Assembly (NCBI RefSeq): GCF_017994015.1
Contig: NZ_JAGOLP010000010.1
Coordinates: 1-64,000, forward strand
Direction: 5' to 3'
DNA: 64,000 nt
Source of the DNA: Ferrovibrio sp.
Lineage (GTDB): Bacteria; Pseudomonadota; Alphaproteobacteria; Ferrovibrionales; Ferrovibrionaceae
Shown here piece after piece: positions 33,560 to 46,156 of this stretch. Below the pieces are notes generated by a model, which did not search any database, was not told the DNA's origin, and saw only the letters and a list, made by a program, of their open reading frames with translations. Position numbers and translations under genes: made by a program. Positions within the stretch are counted from its first letter, which is position 1. Every line of letters starts with the position of its first letter.

Positions 33560-34603
33560 TCAGCCTTTCTCCGGCAATCTGAACAGCATAAGCAGGCTGC
33601 GCTGGAACGGGCTTTGATTGTCGTCCGACATCAAATAGAGCCAGAGCGTGCCATCCTCGGCGCGGCGCACATCCATCGCCTCCAGGTTATCATTGGCATA
33701 AGGCCGGCTCCATTCGGCCAGGATTTCCGCCGGCAACACGCTGCCATCTGGCGCTGCCCGCAAATCGGCCGCCGCGACTCGGCTGAGCCGGGCGCCCCAG
33801 CCATTGAGCCAGCGAAAGGCGCGTTCCAGCACCAGCAGGCCACCATCCGGCAGCCCCACTGCATCGGTGGGAAAAAAATCGCCCCGGCGCTGCCAGGATA
33901 AACGTCGCCAAGTTTCGCCCTGCTGCAACCATACCGGCGAAATCCCGGATTCGCCGGGCAGCGATTCTTCGGCAATCATCAGCACGGCCCCATCAGGCGC
34001 CAGCACCGCCACACTTTCCAGGCCGCCATTCTCCGGCAGCTTCGCGGCTTCAGGCGGCAGCCGCAGCCGTTCTTCGGCTGCTCCCGGCGCCGCCCCCAAT
34101 GCTGGCGGGCGATAGCGCAGCAGCCGGTGGCGACGCTCAAAACCAACCAGGAAATCGCCATTGCCGGCGCGCCGCAGCGATTCGGCATCAACCCACTGGC
34201 CTTTCAACCGCCCTGATGTTCCGACTCCGAATAACGGCGCCAGCCAGGCCCGCTCTATGCCCCGCGGCAATCCGGCGGCATCGCGCTGCAATTCCAGCCG
34301 CAGCCAATGACCGCGATCCGATACCGCCCATAAGCCGGCACCAGCATTATCAACAGCCAGCCCGGAATAGCCGCCAAAATCATCATCGCTGGCGGCGAGA
34401 ATCAGGCCGCCGAGATATTCCAGCCGGCCCAGTCTGCGCTCGGTCGGGGCTTCCGGATTTAGTTCCAATGCCAGACTGCGGACCATAACCGGCCGGGCTG
34501 CCTCCGGCATCTGCCCCCAGGCCGGGGTATATACAGCCCAGAACAGCAGAATCAGGGCAAACCGCGTTGGGCAAAAGGCCGCAAATCCTGTTACTCTCGG
34601 CAT
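33560..34603 (-). CDS. Exported phytase-like esterase domain protein
   Basis: 347 residues. A signal peptide (FALILLFWAVYTPAWG) precedes a beta-propeller-like domain with DDFGGYSGLAVDNAGAGLWAVSDRGHWLRL, NGGLESVAVLAPDGAVLMIAEE and NDNLEAMDVRRAEDGTLWLYLMSDDN, the marks of the esterase-like phytase family (PF13449). The activity is not established for this bacterial group; it is probably periplasmic. I use the ATG at 34603 (MPRVTGFAA), with GAGGG close before it. It sits next to rpmB, a common alphaproteobacterial neighbourhood before cobT. Confidence 0.8.
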   Translation of the reverse strand: MPRVTGFAAFCPTRFALILLFWAVYTPAWGQMPEAARPVMVRSLALELNPEAPTERRLGRLEYLGGLILAASDDDFGGYSGLAVDNAGAGLWAVSDRGHWLRLELQRDAAGLPRGIERAWLAPLFGVGTSGRLKGQWVDAESLRRAGNGDFLVGFERRHRLLRYRPPALGAAPGAAEERLRLPPEAAKLPENGGLESVAVLAPDGAVLMIAEESLPGESGISPVWLQQGETWRRLSWQRRGDFFPTDAVGLPDGGLLVLERAFRWLNGWGARLSRVAAADLRAAPDGSVLPAEILAEWSRPYANDNLEAMDVRRAEDGTLWLYLMSDDNQSPFQRSLLMLFRLPEKG

Positions 34604-34626
34604 CGGAAACCCTCTAACCCGGCGGC

Positions 34627-38430
<3,804 letters not shown>

Positions 38431-38436
38431 TCCGTC

Positions 38437-40137
38437 TCAGCGTTTCAGGGCTTCGGCGCTACGCACCAGGCGGATGAATTCTGCCCGCCAGCCACCTGGA
38501 TCGTTGCCCTTGCCCGCCTCGGCCAAAGCCGCCACCTGAGCCAGATTGAAGCCGTTCAGGTAGGGGTCGCCGCGCAATGCCTGCGAGAATCCGGCCACAG
38601 CAGCGGCGAAACGCAGATCAACCGGGGCTGTTGCGGCCGTGTAGCCATCACGCTCCAGCACAGCCCGCGCCAGTTCGCGGCTTTCAGCTTCGCCCGGCCG
38701 CTTGTAGCGCAGGCGCACAAAGGCGATCTCGTCCCCGGCGCCGGCCCCGGCAGCAGCCGGCTTGGCGGCCTCCGGAGCGGGCGCGTAACGCAGCGGATCA
38801 AGCCGCTGCCCCTTGCCGCCTGGCGCTGTGATCTCGTAAAGCGCCGTGACACGGTGGCCATCACCAATTTCGCCCGCATCCACAGCATCATTCTTGAAAT
38901 CCTCGCGCCGCAGGGCGCGAGTTTCGTAGCCGATCAACCGGTATTCAGCCACGCGGGCCGGATTGAATTCGACCTGAAGCTTCACATCATCGGCAATCGG
39001 CACCAGGGCAGCATCGATCTGATCCACCAGCACGCGACGCGCCTCTTCCAGGCTATCGATATATGCCGCACTGCCATTCCCGGCCTGGGCCAGTGTCTGC
39101 ATCATGCTGTCGTTCAGATTGCCCAGCCCAAAACCCAGAACCGAGAGATAGATGCCGCTCTTGCGCTTGGCGGCGACAAATGCTTGCAGGCTGGGTGCAT
39201 CCACGGTGCCGATATTGAAATCGCCATCGGTCATCAGGATCACGCGGTTGGCAGCGCCGGCAACAAAACCGCTTTCGGCCTCGCTATAAGCCAGCCGCAG
39301 GCCATCACTGCCGAACGTGCCGCCACTGGCCGCCAGGCCATCAATGACACGCTCGATTCTGGCACGCTCCGCCACCTTGGTGGAAGCCAGCTGCACCGCA
39401 GTGCCATTGGCATAGGTGACGATGGCAACCCTATCTTCTGGCCGCAGCGCAGCCAGCATCTGACGCATCGCAGCCTGAGCCAGTGGCAACCTGTCAGCCG
39501 GCGCCATCGAGCCGGATACGTCGACCAGAAAGGTGATGTTTGCCACCGGGCGTTGCTGCAGGCCGGCCGGGCTATAGCCTTGCAGGCCGATCCGCAACAG
39601 CCGGCTATGCTCGTTCCACGGTGTCGGCATCAGCGCCACATCGATGGCAAAGGGTGTGCTGGCATCGCGCGGCTTGGCATAGTCATAGGCGAAGTAGTTG
39701 ATCATCTCCTCGCTGCGCAATGCCTGCACCGGCGGCAGGCGTCCCTCGCGCAGGAAACGCCGCACCAAGGCATAGGATGCCGTGTCCACATCCACGCTGA
39801 AGGTGGAAACCGGCGCATCGGCCACGCTGCGCACCGGATTGGCCGGCGCGTTGGCATAGCGATCCTGGGTCGGCATGGCGTGCCCACCCATTACCACTGG
39901 CGCTGCGGCGATATATGGCCCGGGCACAAAACGGCCACGCTCCGCGGCAGGCGCCGCCGATGCAGCGGCTGGCAGGCTGGCTGCCATGGGAGCGGTAGCT
40001 TGTGCCGGCACCACGGCGCCGGCTGAAGCGGAACTGCTGGTAGCACTGTTTTCCGGGGCTTTTTCGCAGGCCGTCATGGCCAAACCGGCCATTATCAGGG
40101 CGGCAAAAGCGGCCGCCATATTACGATTACTGTGCAT
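38437..40137 (-). CDS. VWA-domain lipoprotein, YfbK-like
   Basis: 566 residues. The lipobox LAMTAC places the lipidated Cys near residue 24, followed by a Ser/Ala-rich linker. The N-terminal domain (APVSTFSVDVDTASYALVRRFLREGRLPPVQALRSEEMINYF, split after VDVDTASYAL) and the VWA domain with metal site DVSGSM, plus the C-terminal DUF3520-type part, match E. coli YfbK. The role of YfbK is unknown; it should be anchored in the outer or inner membrane facing the periplasm. GGGAGGTG precedes the ATG at 40137. It is convergent with the hybrid kinase and downstream of a small lipoprotein gene on the same strand. Confidence 0.85.
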   Translation of the reverse strand: MHSNRNMAAAFAALIMAGLAMTACEKAPENSATSSSASAGAVVPAQATAPMAASLPAAASAAPAAERGRFVPGPYIAAAPVVMGGHAMPTQDRYANAPANPVRSVADAPVSTFSVDVDTASYALVRRFLREGRLPPVQALRSEEMINYFAYDYAKPRDASTPFAIDVALMPTPWNEHSRLLRIGLQGYSPAGLQQRPVANITFLVDVSGSMAPADRLPLAQAAMRQMLAALRPEDRVAIVTYANGTAVQLASTKVAERARIERVIDGLAASGGTFGSDGLRLAYSEAESGFVAGAANRVILMTDGDFNIGTVDAPSLQAFVAAKRKSGIYLSVLGFGLGNLNDSMMQTLAQAGNGSAAYIDSLEEARRVLVDQIDAALVPIADDVKLQVEFNPARVAEYRLIGYETRALRREDFKNDAVDAGEIGDGHRVTALYEITAPGGKGQRLDPLRYAPAPEAAKPAAAGAGAGDEIAFVRLRYKRPGEAESRELARAVLERDGYTAATAPVDLRFAAAVAGFSQALRGDPYLNGFNLAQVAALAEAGKGNDPGGWRAEFIRLVRSAEALKR

Positions 40138-40182
40138 GGGCACCTCCCTGGTTGAAACCGCTGGGAGCATGCGATCCGAATT

Positions 40183-40200
40183 GTGGCGCAATCGCGCCAC
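40183..40200. promoter_or_regulatory. Perfect inverted repeat upstream of the VWA lipoprotein gene
   Basis: GTGGCGC and GCGCCAC are 7-bp arms around AATC, 46 bases before the VWA start. No T-run follows on either strand, so it is not a standard terminator. A regulator site or leader hairpin is possible. Confidence 0.4.
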
Positions 40201-40269
40201 CGGCCTGGCAAGATTGTGTTATGCGTTATTCACTCGCCCTTGTGGCGAAAATACCACATTGCCCTCTCG

Positions 40270-40779
40270 CTATTTCTGCAAAATGCCGAGCGCCGTGGAA
40301 CCACGTATTTCCAGCTTTTTCACCACAACTTCACCGGTGGCTGAATTTTCCAGCCAGACAGCAGAATATTCCTCACTCAAGCTGCCTTTTACGACATATC
40401 TCGCATTCGGTTCAGGGGTGAATTCGATATCGCCGGTGATCTCGTAGATCTTGTTCAGCAGTTCCAGGATTGGTGCCCCGTATTGCCGCCTGCCTTTCAA
40501 GGTGAATTTTGCCGGCTGGGCGGGGATAGAACGGGATAATGCTACTGGTGTCTGGGCAAAACCCTGTCCGTGATTTGCCATACGCGTGCCGACAATACTG
40601 TCATCGATTTGTCGGTCATTGATCGCGCTGAGAACAAAGAAATCAGCACTTACACCGCTACGCTGGCTGTAGCTGTCGGCAACCATGGCAACAGGGCCGG
40701 TATAGCCTTCGGGGATCGGGTTATGCGTGCAGGCAGCGAGAAAAATCAGGAATGCTGAAATTACACCTAACCGGAACAT
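40270..40779 (-). CDS. Small lipoprotein of unknown function
   Basis: 169 residues. MFRLGVISAFLIFLAACTHNP is a lipoprotein signal with lipobox LAAC and modified Cys17. The rest looks like a beta-rich periplasmic domain (NARYVVKGSLSEEYSAVWLENSATGEVVVKKLEI) with no motif I recognise. Its base composition is less GC-rich than neighbouring genes, which fits later acquisition. It lies about 130 bases upstream of the VWA lipoprotein gene on the same strand. The two may cooperate at the membrane, but only position suggests it. Confidence 0.7.
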   Translation of the reverse strand: MFRLGVISAFLIFLAACTHNPIPEGYTGPVAMVADSYSQRSGVSADFFVLSAINDRQIDDSIVGTRMANHGQGFAQTPVALSRSIPAQPAKFTLKGRRQYGAPILELLNKIYEITGDIEFTPEPNARYVVKGSLSEEYSAVWLENSATGEVVVKKLEIRGSTALGILQK

Positions 40780-40867
40780 GCTTGCCTCTAAATTTACCGC
40801 TTAAGAGGTAAATTTCGCAGGAAGTGCATTCCTTTACAAGAATTTTTATTACCGCCCATCCAATAGA

Positions 40868-40896
40868 AAGAGCGCCTGAACAACTCAGGCGTTCTT
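40868..40896 (-). terminator. Terminator of the cobS-cobT transcript
   Basis: A 12-bp stem (AAGAGCGCCTGA with TCAGGCGTTCTT, one G:T pair) encloses ACAAC. On the minus strand it comes 11 bases after the cobT stop and is followed by the T-rich TCTTTCTATT. Confidence 0.72.
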
Positions 40897-40906
40897 ACAA
40901 CACTCG

Positions 40907-42790
40907 TCAGGCCGCGCGGTGCCGGCCCCGGCCTGTGCCGGCCTTGCCGGCGCCCTTGGCACCGGGATCGTCCTCGAACAATTCGGCCAGGCGCTCCATC
41001 ATCACGCCGCCAAGCTGCTCGGCATCCACGATGGTGACGGCGCGGCGATAATAGCGCGTCACATCATGGCCGATGCCGATGGCGGTGAGTTCCACCGGCG
41101 AGCGGCGCTCGATCCATTCGATTGTTTCGCGCAGGTGGCGGTCGAGGTAATTGCCCGGATTGACCGAGAGTGTGCTGTCATCCACCGGCGCGCCATCCGA
41201 AATCACCATCAGGATGCGGCGCTGCTCCGGCCGGGCGATCAGCCGGTCATGCGCCCACATCAGCGCCTCGCCGTCGATATTTTCCTTCAGCAGGCCCTCG
41301 CGCAGCATCAGGCCGAGATTGCGCCGGGCGCGGCGCCAGGGCGCATCGGCGCTCTTGTAGACAATGTGGCGCAGATCGTTGAGGCGGCCGGGCTGGGCTG
41401 GCTTGTTTTCGTTGAGCCAGCGTTCACGGCTCTGGCCGCCCTTCCAGGCGCGCGTGGTGAAGCCGAGGATCTCCACCTTCACTGCGCAGCGCTCCAGGGT
41501 ACGGGCCAGGATATCGGCGCACATTGCCGCCACCGTGATCGGGCGGCCGCGCATCGAGCCGGAATTGTCGATCAGCAGTGAAACGACCGTGTCGCGGAAA
41601 TCGGTTTCCTTCTCTTCCTTGTAGCTCAGCGACAGCGTGGGATTGGCGACAATCCGGGCCAGCCGGGCGGCATCAAGGATGCCTTCCTCAAGATCAAAAT
41701 CCCACGAGCGGGTCTGCTTGGCGAGCAGGCGGCGTTGCAGCCGGTTGGCCAGCCGGCCAACCACGCTTTGCAGATGATTGAGCTGCTGATCGAGATGATT
41801 GCGCAGCCGGCCCAGTTCGTCGGAATCGCAGAGATCGTCGGCGCCCACCACTTCGTCGAACTGCTTGGTGAACGCCTTGTAGGCCGCCTCGCGGTTATGG
41901 CCCATCATGTCGCTGCTGGGCGGGCGGCGGCCCTTGCCGGCTTCTTCGCCGGAACCGGCAACCTGCTGCTCCATGCCGGCTTCGGCTTCCATCTCGGCGG
42001 CATCGCCGCCGCCGGCATCGGAAGCATCGGCCTGCTGCTCGCCCTGGGCCGAGGATTCGCCATCCTGGCTTTCCTCGCCCTCAGACTGGCTCTGCGGCTG
42101 CTGGCCCTGATTTTCCTGGTCGGATTCGTCGTCATCCTCCGACATGTCGCCGCTTTCCTCGTCGGCGAGATCAAGATCCTTGATCAGTTTGCGCGCCAGC
42201 TTGGCGAAGGCGCGCTGGTCCTTGATCGAATCGAACAGCCGGTCGAGATCGGCGCCACCCTTTTCCTCGATGAACGGGCGCCACATTTCCACCATGCCGC
42301 GCGCCGCTTCCGGGATCGGCAGCCCGGTCAGCCTTTCGCGCGCCAACAGGCCAACCGCTTCAGCCAATGGTGCCTCGGAGCGATCCTTCACCTTGGCGAA
42401 GCCACGGCTGCGGCAGCGCTCGTCCAGCGCGGCGGAGAGATTGCTGGCCATGCCGGGCATGCGGTTGGCGCCCAGCGCCTCTACCCGGGCCTGCTCCACG
42501 GCATCGAACACAGCGCGTGCGGTGCCGCCCTGCGGCAGCAGCTTGGAATGCAGCTTGTCGTCATGATGCCTGAGCCGCAACGCCATCGAATCGGCCAGGC
42601 CGCGCAATTGCGCCACCTCGGCCGCCGGCAGATCCCGTGCCGGCACCGGCAGGCGGGCGCGCAGGCCACGCAGGCCCGGCGTTTCCGGGCCGAAGCTGAC
42701 CTGCAATTCGCGCTCGCCGGCAATCGAGCGCGTGGCATTACCCAGCGCCCGCTTGAACGGCTCGATCGGCGACTCGGCTTTGTTGGCCAT
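40907..42790 (-). CDS. cobT: Cobaltochelatase subunit CobT
   Basis: 627 residues. The N-terminal CobT domain ([30 protein letters not shown], split after KRALG) is followed by a long acidic Asp/Glu/Gln/Ser linker around residues 215-270 and a C-terminal VWA domain with metal site [10 protein letters not shown]. CobT is the VWA partner of the AAA+ protein CobS; with CobN they insert cobalt in aerobic cobalamin synthesis. CobN is not in the window. cobT starts two bases after cobS ends, in one operon, and is followed by a terminator. Confidence 0.94.
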   Translation of the reverse strand: MANKAESPIEPFKRALGNATRSIAGERELQVSFGPETPGLRGLRARLPVPARDLPAAEVAQLRGLADSMALRLRHHDDKLHSKLLPQGGTARAVFDAVEQARVEALGANRMPGMASNLSAALDERCRSRGFAKVKDRSEAPLAEAVGLLARERLTGLPIPEAARGMVEMWRPFIEEKGGADLDRLFDSIKDQRAFAKLARKLIKDLDLADEESGDMSEDDDESDQENQGQQPQSQSEGEESQDGESSAQGEQQADASDAGGGDAAEMEAEAGMEQQVAGSGEEAGKGRRPPSSDMMGHNREAAYKAFTKQFDEVVGADDLCDSDELGRLRNHLDQQLNHLQSVVGRLANRLQRRLLAKQTRSWDFDLEEGILDAARLARIVANPTLSLSYKEEKETDFRDTVVSLLIDNSGSMRGRPITVAAMCADILARTLERCAVKVEILGFTTRAWKGGQSRERWLNENKPAQPGRLNDLRHIVYKSADAPWRRARRNLGLMLREGLLKENIDGEALMWAHDRLIARPEQRRILMVISDGAPVDDSTLSVNPGNYLDRHLRETIEWIERRSPVELTAIGIGHDVTRYYRRAVTIVDAEQLGGVMMERLAELFEDDPGAKGAGKAGTGRGRHRAA

Positions 42791-42791
42791 G

Positions 42792-43808
42792 TTACTTCAG
42801 GTCGAGCTTCGCAGCGGTCTCGGGCAGTTCCTCGCCAAAGCAGCGCTGATAATATTCCGCCACAGTGGCACGCTCCAGTTCGTCACACTTGTTGAGGAAG
42901 GTGACACGGAAAGCAAAGCCGATGCTGCCGAAGATGCGGGCATTTTCGGCCCAGGTGATCACGGTGCGCGGGCTCATCACGGTGGAGATATCGCCGTTGA
43001 TGAAGCCGGAGCGGGTCAGCTCGGCCACCGCCACCATCTGCGCGATGGCCTTGCGGCCGGCGGCATCCTGGTAGCTCGGCGACTTGGCCACCACGATGGC
43101 CACTTCATCATCGGCCGGCAGATAGTTCAGCGTGGTGACAATCGACCAACGGTCCATCTGGCCCTGGTTGATCTGCTGCGTGCCATGATACAGGCCGGTC
43201 GTGTCGCCCAGGCCGATGGTGTTGGCGGTGGAGAACAGGCGGAAAGCCTTGTGCGGGCGGATGACACGATTCTGGTCGAGCAAGGTCAGCTTGCCCTCCA
43301 CTTCCAGCACACGCTGGATCACAAACATCACATCCGGGCGACCGGCGTCATATTCGTCGAATACCAGCGCGACCGGCGATTGCAGCGCCCAAGGCAGGAT
43401 GCCTTCGCGGAATTCGGTCACCTGCTTGCCATCGCGCAGCACGATGGCATCCTTGCCCACCAGATCGATGCGGCTGATATGGCTGTCGAGATTGACACGC
43501 ACGCAGGGCCAGTTGAGCCGCGCCGCCACCTGCTCGATATGGGTGGATTTGCCGGTGCCGTGATAACCCTGCACCATGACGCGGCGGTTATAGGCAAAGC
43601 CGGCCAGGATCGCCAGCGTGGTTTCGCGGTCGAAGCGATAGGTCGAATCAAGATCAGGCACATGCTCTGAACGGTGCGAGAAACCCGGCACCATCATGTC
43701 GCTGTCAAAACCGAACACGTCGCGCACGGAAATCTTCACATCCGGCAGGTCGGGCATGCCGGCACCGCTAAAGGGAGCATTCACAGGCTTGGTCTGAATG
43801 GCCGTCAT
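42792..43808 (-). CDS. cobS: Cobaltochelatase AAA+ subunit CobS
   Basis: 338 residues. Walker A is in [22 protein letters not shown] near residue 80, Walker B in [19 protein letters not shown], and sensor 1 in [14 protein letters not shown]. This is the MoxR-like AAA+ ATPase that drives cobalt insertion with CobT and CobN. GTG at 43814 and ATG at 43808 are in frame; I prefer the ATG, nine bases after GAGAAG. The gene follows a J-domain gene on the same strand, a widespread alphaproteobacterial order. Confidence 0.94.
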   Translation of the reverse strand: MTAIQTKPVNAPFSGAGMPDLPDVKISVRDVFGFDSDMMVPGFSHRSEHVPDLDSTYRFDRETTLAILAGFAYNRRVMVQGYHGTGKSTHIEQVAARLNWPCVRVNLDSHISRIDLVGKDAIVLRDGKQVTEFREGILPWALQSPVALVFDEYDAGRPDVMFVIQRVLEVEGKLTLLDQNRVIRPHKAFRLFSTANTIGLGDTTGLYHGTQQINQGQMDRWSIVTTLNYLPADDEVAIVVAKSPSYQDAAGRKAIAQMVAVAELTRSGFINGDISTVMSPRTVITWAENARIFGSIGFAFRVTFLNKCDELERATVAEYYQRCFGEELPETAAKLDLK

Positions 43809-43874
43809 CGTCACTTCTCTTTGGCTATCTTTTTTGGTCTGGGTCTCAGAAACAGGCTTCCCGGGATATCAGGC

Positions 43875-44510
43875 TCAAGTATAGCCCCGGGTTTCGAGAT
43901 AGGCATAGGCTTGGTTGATGGTTTTCAGCCTTTCCTCGGCTTCGCGGTCGCCACCATTGGCATCCGGATGGTATCGCTTCACCATCACCTTGTATTGCGC
44001 CTTGATATCGGCCCAGCGCAAAGGCGGTTTCAGGGCCTGAAGGTCAAAATCCAGTTCCAGCAGGGCTTCGCGCTCGCGCGGCTCAAAAACCGGCTCGGCC
44101 CGGTGGCGCCGCCCGGCATTCAGCACAATGCCCACATCGGCCAGGATGCCGAGATCGTCCTTGACCCAGACCTGCGGCTCCTCGCCGCCATGTTCGGCCG
44201 ATTTGGTGCCGAAGGTCCAGGTCGGGCGATGCCCGATCACATCTTCGCGCTGGTATTGCTCCACTTCCTCCGGGCTCATGCCGCGGAAAAAATCCCAGCC
44301 GAGATTATATTGGCGCACATGTTCCAGGCAGAACCAATAGCGGCCATCGCGTGGTTCACGGCTTTTTGGCGCCGGAAAGCGCCCTTCCTGGCGACATTCC
44401 GGATGATTGCAGACATGCAGCCGCGCATTCAGGCCCTCGGCGGATTCCGCCTCGGCGCCAATAAAATGCCCTTCGCGTGCTGTCTGCCGCGCTGATCGTG
44501 CCCGTGCCAT
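43875..44510 (-). CDS. J-domain protein with C-terminal DnaJ module
   Basis: 211 residues. The J domain is at the C-terminal end, about 150-211: WADIKAQYKVMVKRYHPDANGGDREAEERLKTINQAYAYL (split after VMVKRYHPD), with the HPD motif that stimulates Hsp70. The N-terminal part has paired Cys and His (HVCNHPECRQEG, WFCLEHVRQYN) that could bind metal. I chose the ATG at 44510 (MARARSAR); the frame runs to 44624 across the bolA promoter. It is upstream of cobS and divergent from bolA. It probably recruits DnaK to a client not identified here. Confidence 0.85.
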   Translation of the reverse strand: MARARSARQTAREGHFIGAEAESAEGLNARLHVCNHPECRQEGRFPAPKSREPRDGRYWFCLEHVRQYNLGWDFFRGMSPEEVEQYQREDVIGHRPTWTFGTKSAEHGGEEPQVWVKDDLGILADVGIVLNAGRRHRAEPVFEPREREALLELDFDLQALKPPLRWADIKAQYKVMVKRYHPDANGGDREAEERLKTINQAYAYLETRGYT

Positions 44511-44595
44511 GGCGCAAGAGTATGGGACCAAGGCGGTGCATGGCAAGGCGAAGCCGCGCTTGACAGGGGCGACAACGCCACTTAAGCGGGTCGGC

Positions 44596-44883
44596 ATGAG
44601 CATCCAGGACCGCATCCGCACCAAGCTGACCGAAGCCCTCCAGCCAACCCGGCTGGAAATTGAGGATCAATCCAGCCAGCATGCCGGTCATGCCGGCATG
44701 AAAGGATTGAAACCCGAGGAAACCCATTTTGCCGTGGCGGTGGTTTCCACCGCCTTCCAGGGCCAGGGCCGCGTGGCACGGCAAAGGCTGATCTACAAAT
44801 TGCTGGCCCAGGAACTGGCCGATGGGGTACATGCCCTGGCGCTGACGGCGCTGACGCCAGAGGAAGCTGGAAAAACCCTGTAA
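44596..44883 (+). CDS. bolA: BolA-family protein
   Basis: 95 residues: IQDRIRTKLTEALQPTRLEIEDQSSQHAGH, then HFAVAVVSTAFQGQGRVARQRLIYKLLAQEL, with the conserved invariant His and RxxxYxLL motif. BolA proteins work with monothiol glutaredoxins in iron-sulfur cluster trafficking and in stress shape control. The ATG at 44596 follows GCGGGTCGG; an upstream frame to 44407 is shadow. It is divergent from the J-domain gene. TTGACA at 44560-44565 may be its -35 box, but the -10 is weak. Confidence 0.92.
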   Translation: MSIQDRIRTKLTEALQPTRLEIEDQSSQHAGHAGMKGLKPEETHFAVAVVSTAFQGQGRVARQRLIYKLLAQELADGVHALALTALTPEEAGKTL

Positions 44884-44932
44884 TCTGGTTCCTTCCTTCA
44901 GAATATATACTTTTATAAGGCAATAATAACCG

Positions 44933-44983
44933 AGCACAACTTTTTGTTTGCCCTGGCGCTCAGCATATATTAAATGTTGTGCT
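44933..44983. promoter_or_regulatory. Long-spaced 8-bp inverted repeat before the RHH gene
   Basis: AGCACAAC at 44933-44940 and GTTGTGCT at 44976-44983 are perfect complements 35 bases apart, in an AT-rich region. The second arm touches the ATG at 44985. Paired half-sites upstream of a ribbon-helix-helix gene would fit autoregulation. Confidence 0.4.
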
Positions 44984-44984
44984 T

Positions 44985-45368
44985 ATGACGCAGACACACC
45001 CCAATACTTCTGCCACCGGCCTGCCAAAGCAGCCCCAGCGCCCCAGTCTGGTCACGCGCAATATCCGGCTGGGCCAGATGCGCACCAGTGTGCGGCTGGA
45101 GCGGATCGAATGGCAGGCGCTGGATGTGATCTGCCGCCTCGAAGGGGTTGACCGGCATGGCTTTGCCGCCGTCGTGCAGGCCGATCCGCGGCGCAGCGAA
45201 AACACCCTGACCTCACGGCTGCGCAGCGCCATCCTGGCTTATTACATGGCGGCGGCCGGGCTGGAGCATCATTCCAGGGCGAGCAGCAGCAGTAGGGGCA
45301 AAGTGGCAAACGAGATCAGGGTGGATACCACCACCAATCCCGCCACTGCCGCCGGATCGCGATTGTAG
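44985..45368 (+). CDS. Ribbon-helix-helix domain protein (RHH_4-like)
   Basis: 127 residues. Residues about 24-93 match the RHH_4 family: VTRNIRLGQMRTSVRLERIEWQALDVICRLEG, then SRLRSAILAYYMAAAG. The family is usually about 90 residues and may bind DNA as a dimer. The last 35 residues are Ser/Thr-rich without similarity and lie antisense to the end of the AEC transporter gene, with a 100-bp convergent overlap, so an ancestral stop may have been lost. An inverted repeat just upstream could be its operator. Start ATG 44985. Confidence 0.7.
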   Translation: MTQTHPNTSATGLPKQPQRPSLVTRNIRLGQMRTSVRLERIEWQALDVICRLEGVDRHGFAAVVQADPRRSENTLTSRLRSAILAYYMAAAGLEHHSRASSSSRGKVANEIRVDTTTNPATAAGSRL

Positions 45369-46147
45369 CGCGCGGCAAAAATCGCGTTCATCACCGCCAC
45401 CGGCATGGCGCATTGGATAATCAGCACACCACGCGCCACCCCGGTAAGGCCAAAGGCCCAGGCCAGCGCCACTCCCACAGCCAGGCCGAAACCGAGCCGC
45501 AAAGCGGTGAGCAGCAGCGCCACCCGCAATTCAGTGACACGCAGATTGGCCAGCGACACACCCAGCGTGAGCATCATGAGCGGGATGGCAATCGAGCCGG
45601 CAGTTTCCAGGCTGCGCATCAGGAAGAGCGGTAATTCGACCTGAAAGATGTTGCCCAGCGCCGCCAGCGGCACGGCATAAACCACCGGCGAGCGCGCCAC
45701 CTCGCGCCAATTGCCGCGTCCGGCATAAATCGATTGCCCAACGGCAAAATTGCCGAAAGACGTGATGGCGAAAAAGACCAGGCCGAGCGCCAGGCCGGGC
45801 GCCCCGAAGGCAAACAGGCACAGCGACAGGCCGGCATTGCCGGTATTCGGAAAACCCAATGAGGGCAGAAAACTGCGCATCGGCAGCTTCAGCAGATACA
45901 GCGCCGCCGCGCCCAGCAACAGGAAACTGCTCAATGCGAGCAAAGTGGCCAGGGCCATCAGGCCGAGATCGTCGCGGCTGATATCGGCCTTGATCAAAGT
46001 GGCAATCACCAGGCAGGGCGTGCCGATATTGGTGGCCAGCAGGCCGATACTATCCGTGGGGAAGGGCAGCCGGCGCTTGGCCCAGATGAAGCCGAGGCCG
46101 GCCAGCACAAAGATCGGCGCAATCACCGCAAAAATTTCCGCCATCAT
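45269..46147 (-). CDS. AEC-family transporter
   Basis: 292 residues with ten hydrophobic segments, starting IFAVIAPIFVLAGLGFIWAKRRL and including LGFPNTGNAGLSLCLFAFG, the conserved NTGN motif of auxin efflux carrier relatives. Bacterial members move malate, malonate or other acids. It lies in the inner membrane. GTG 46153, ATG 46147 and ATG 46144 are all possible starts; I use 46147, ten bases after the CorC-like stop. It is downstream of the aroK-aroB-corC run on the same strand and overlaps the RHH gene end. Confidence 0.85.
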   Translation of the reverse strand: MMAEIFAVIAPIFVLAGLGFIWAKRRLPFPTDSIGLLATNIGTPCLVIATLIKADISRDDLGLMALATLLALSSFLLLGAAALYLLKLPMRSFLPSLGFPNTGNAGLSLCLFAFGAPGLALGLVFFAITSFGNFAVGQSIYAGRGNWREVARSPVVYAVPLAALGNIFQVELPLFLMRSLETAGSIAIPLMMLTLGVSLANLRVTELRVALLLTALRLGFGLAVGVALAWAFGLTGVARGVLIIQCAMPVAVMNAIFAARYNRDPAAVAGLVVVSTLISFATLPLLLLLALE

Positions 46148-46156
46148 CGCCACGGG

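Noticed and set aside
44560..44587. TTGACA with TTAAGC as a bolA promoter
   Set aside because: The -10 is poor and would leave almost no leader; kept only as a remark in the bolA entry.
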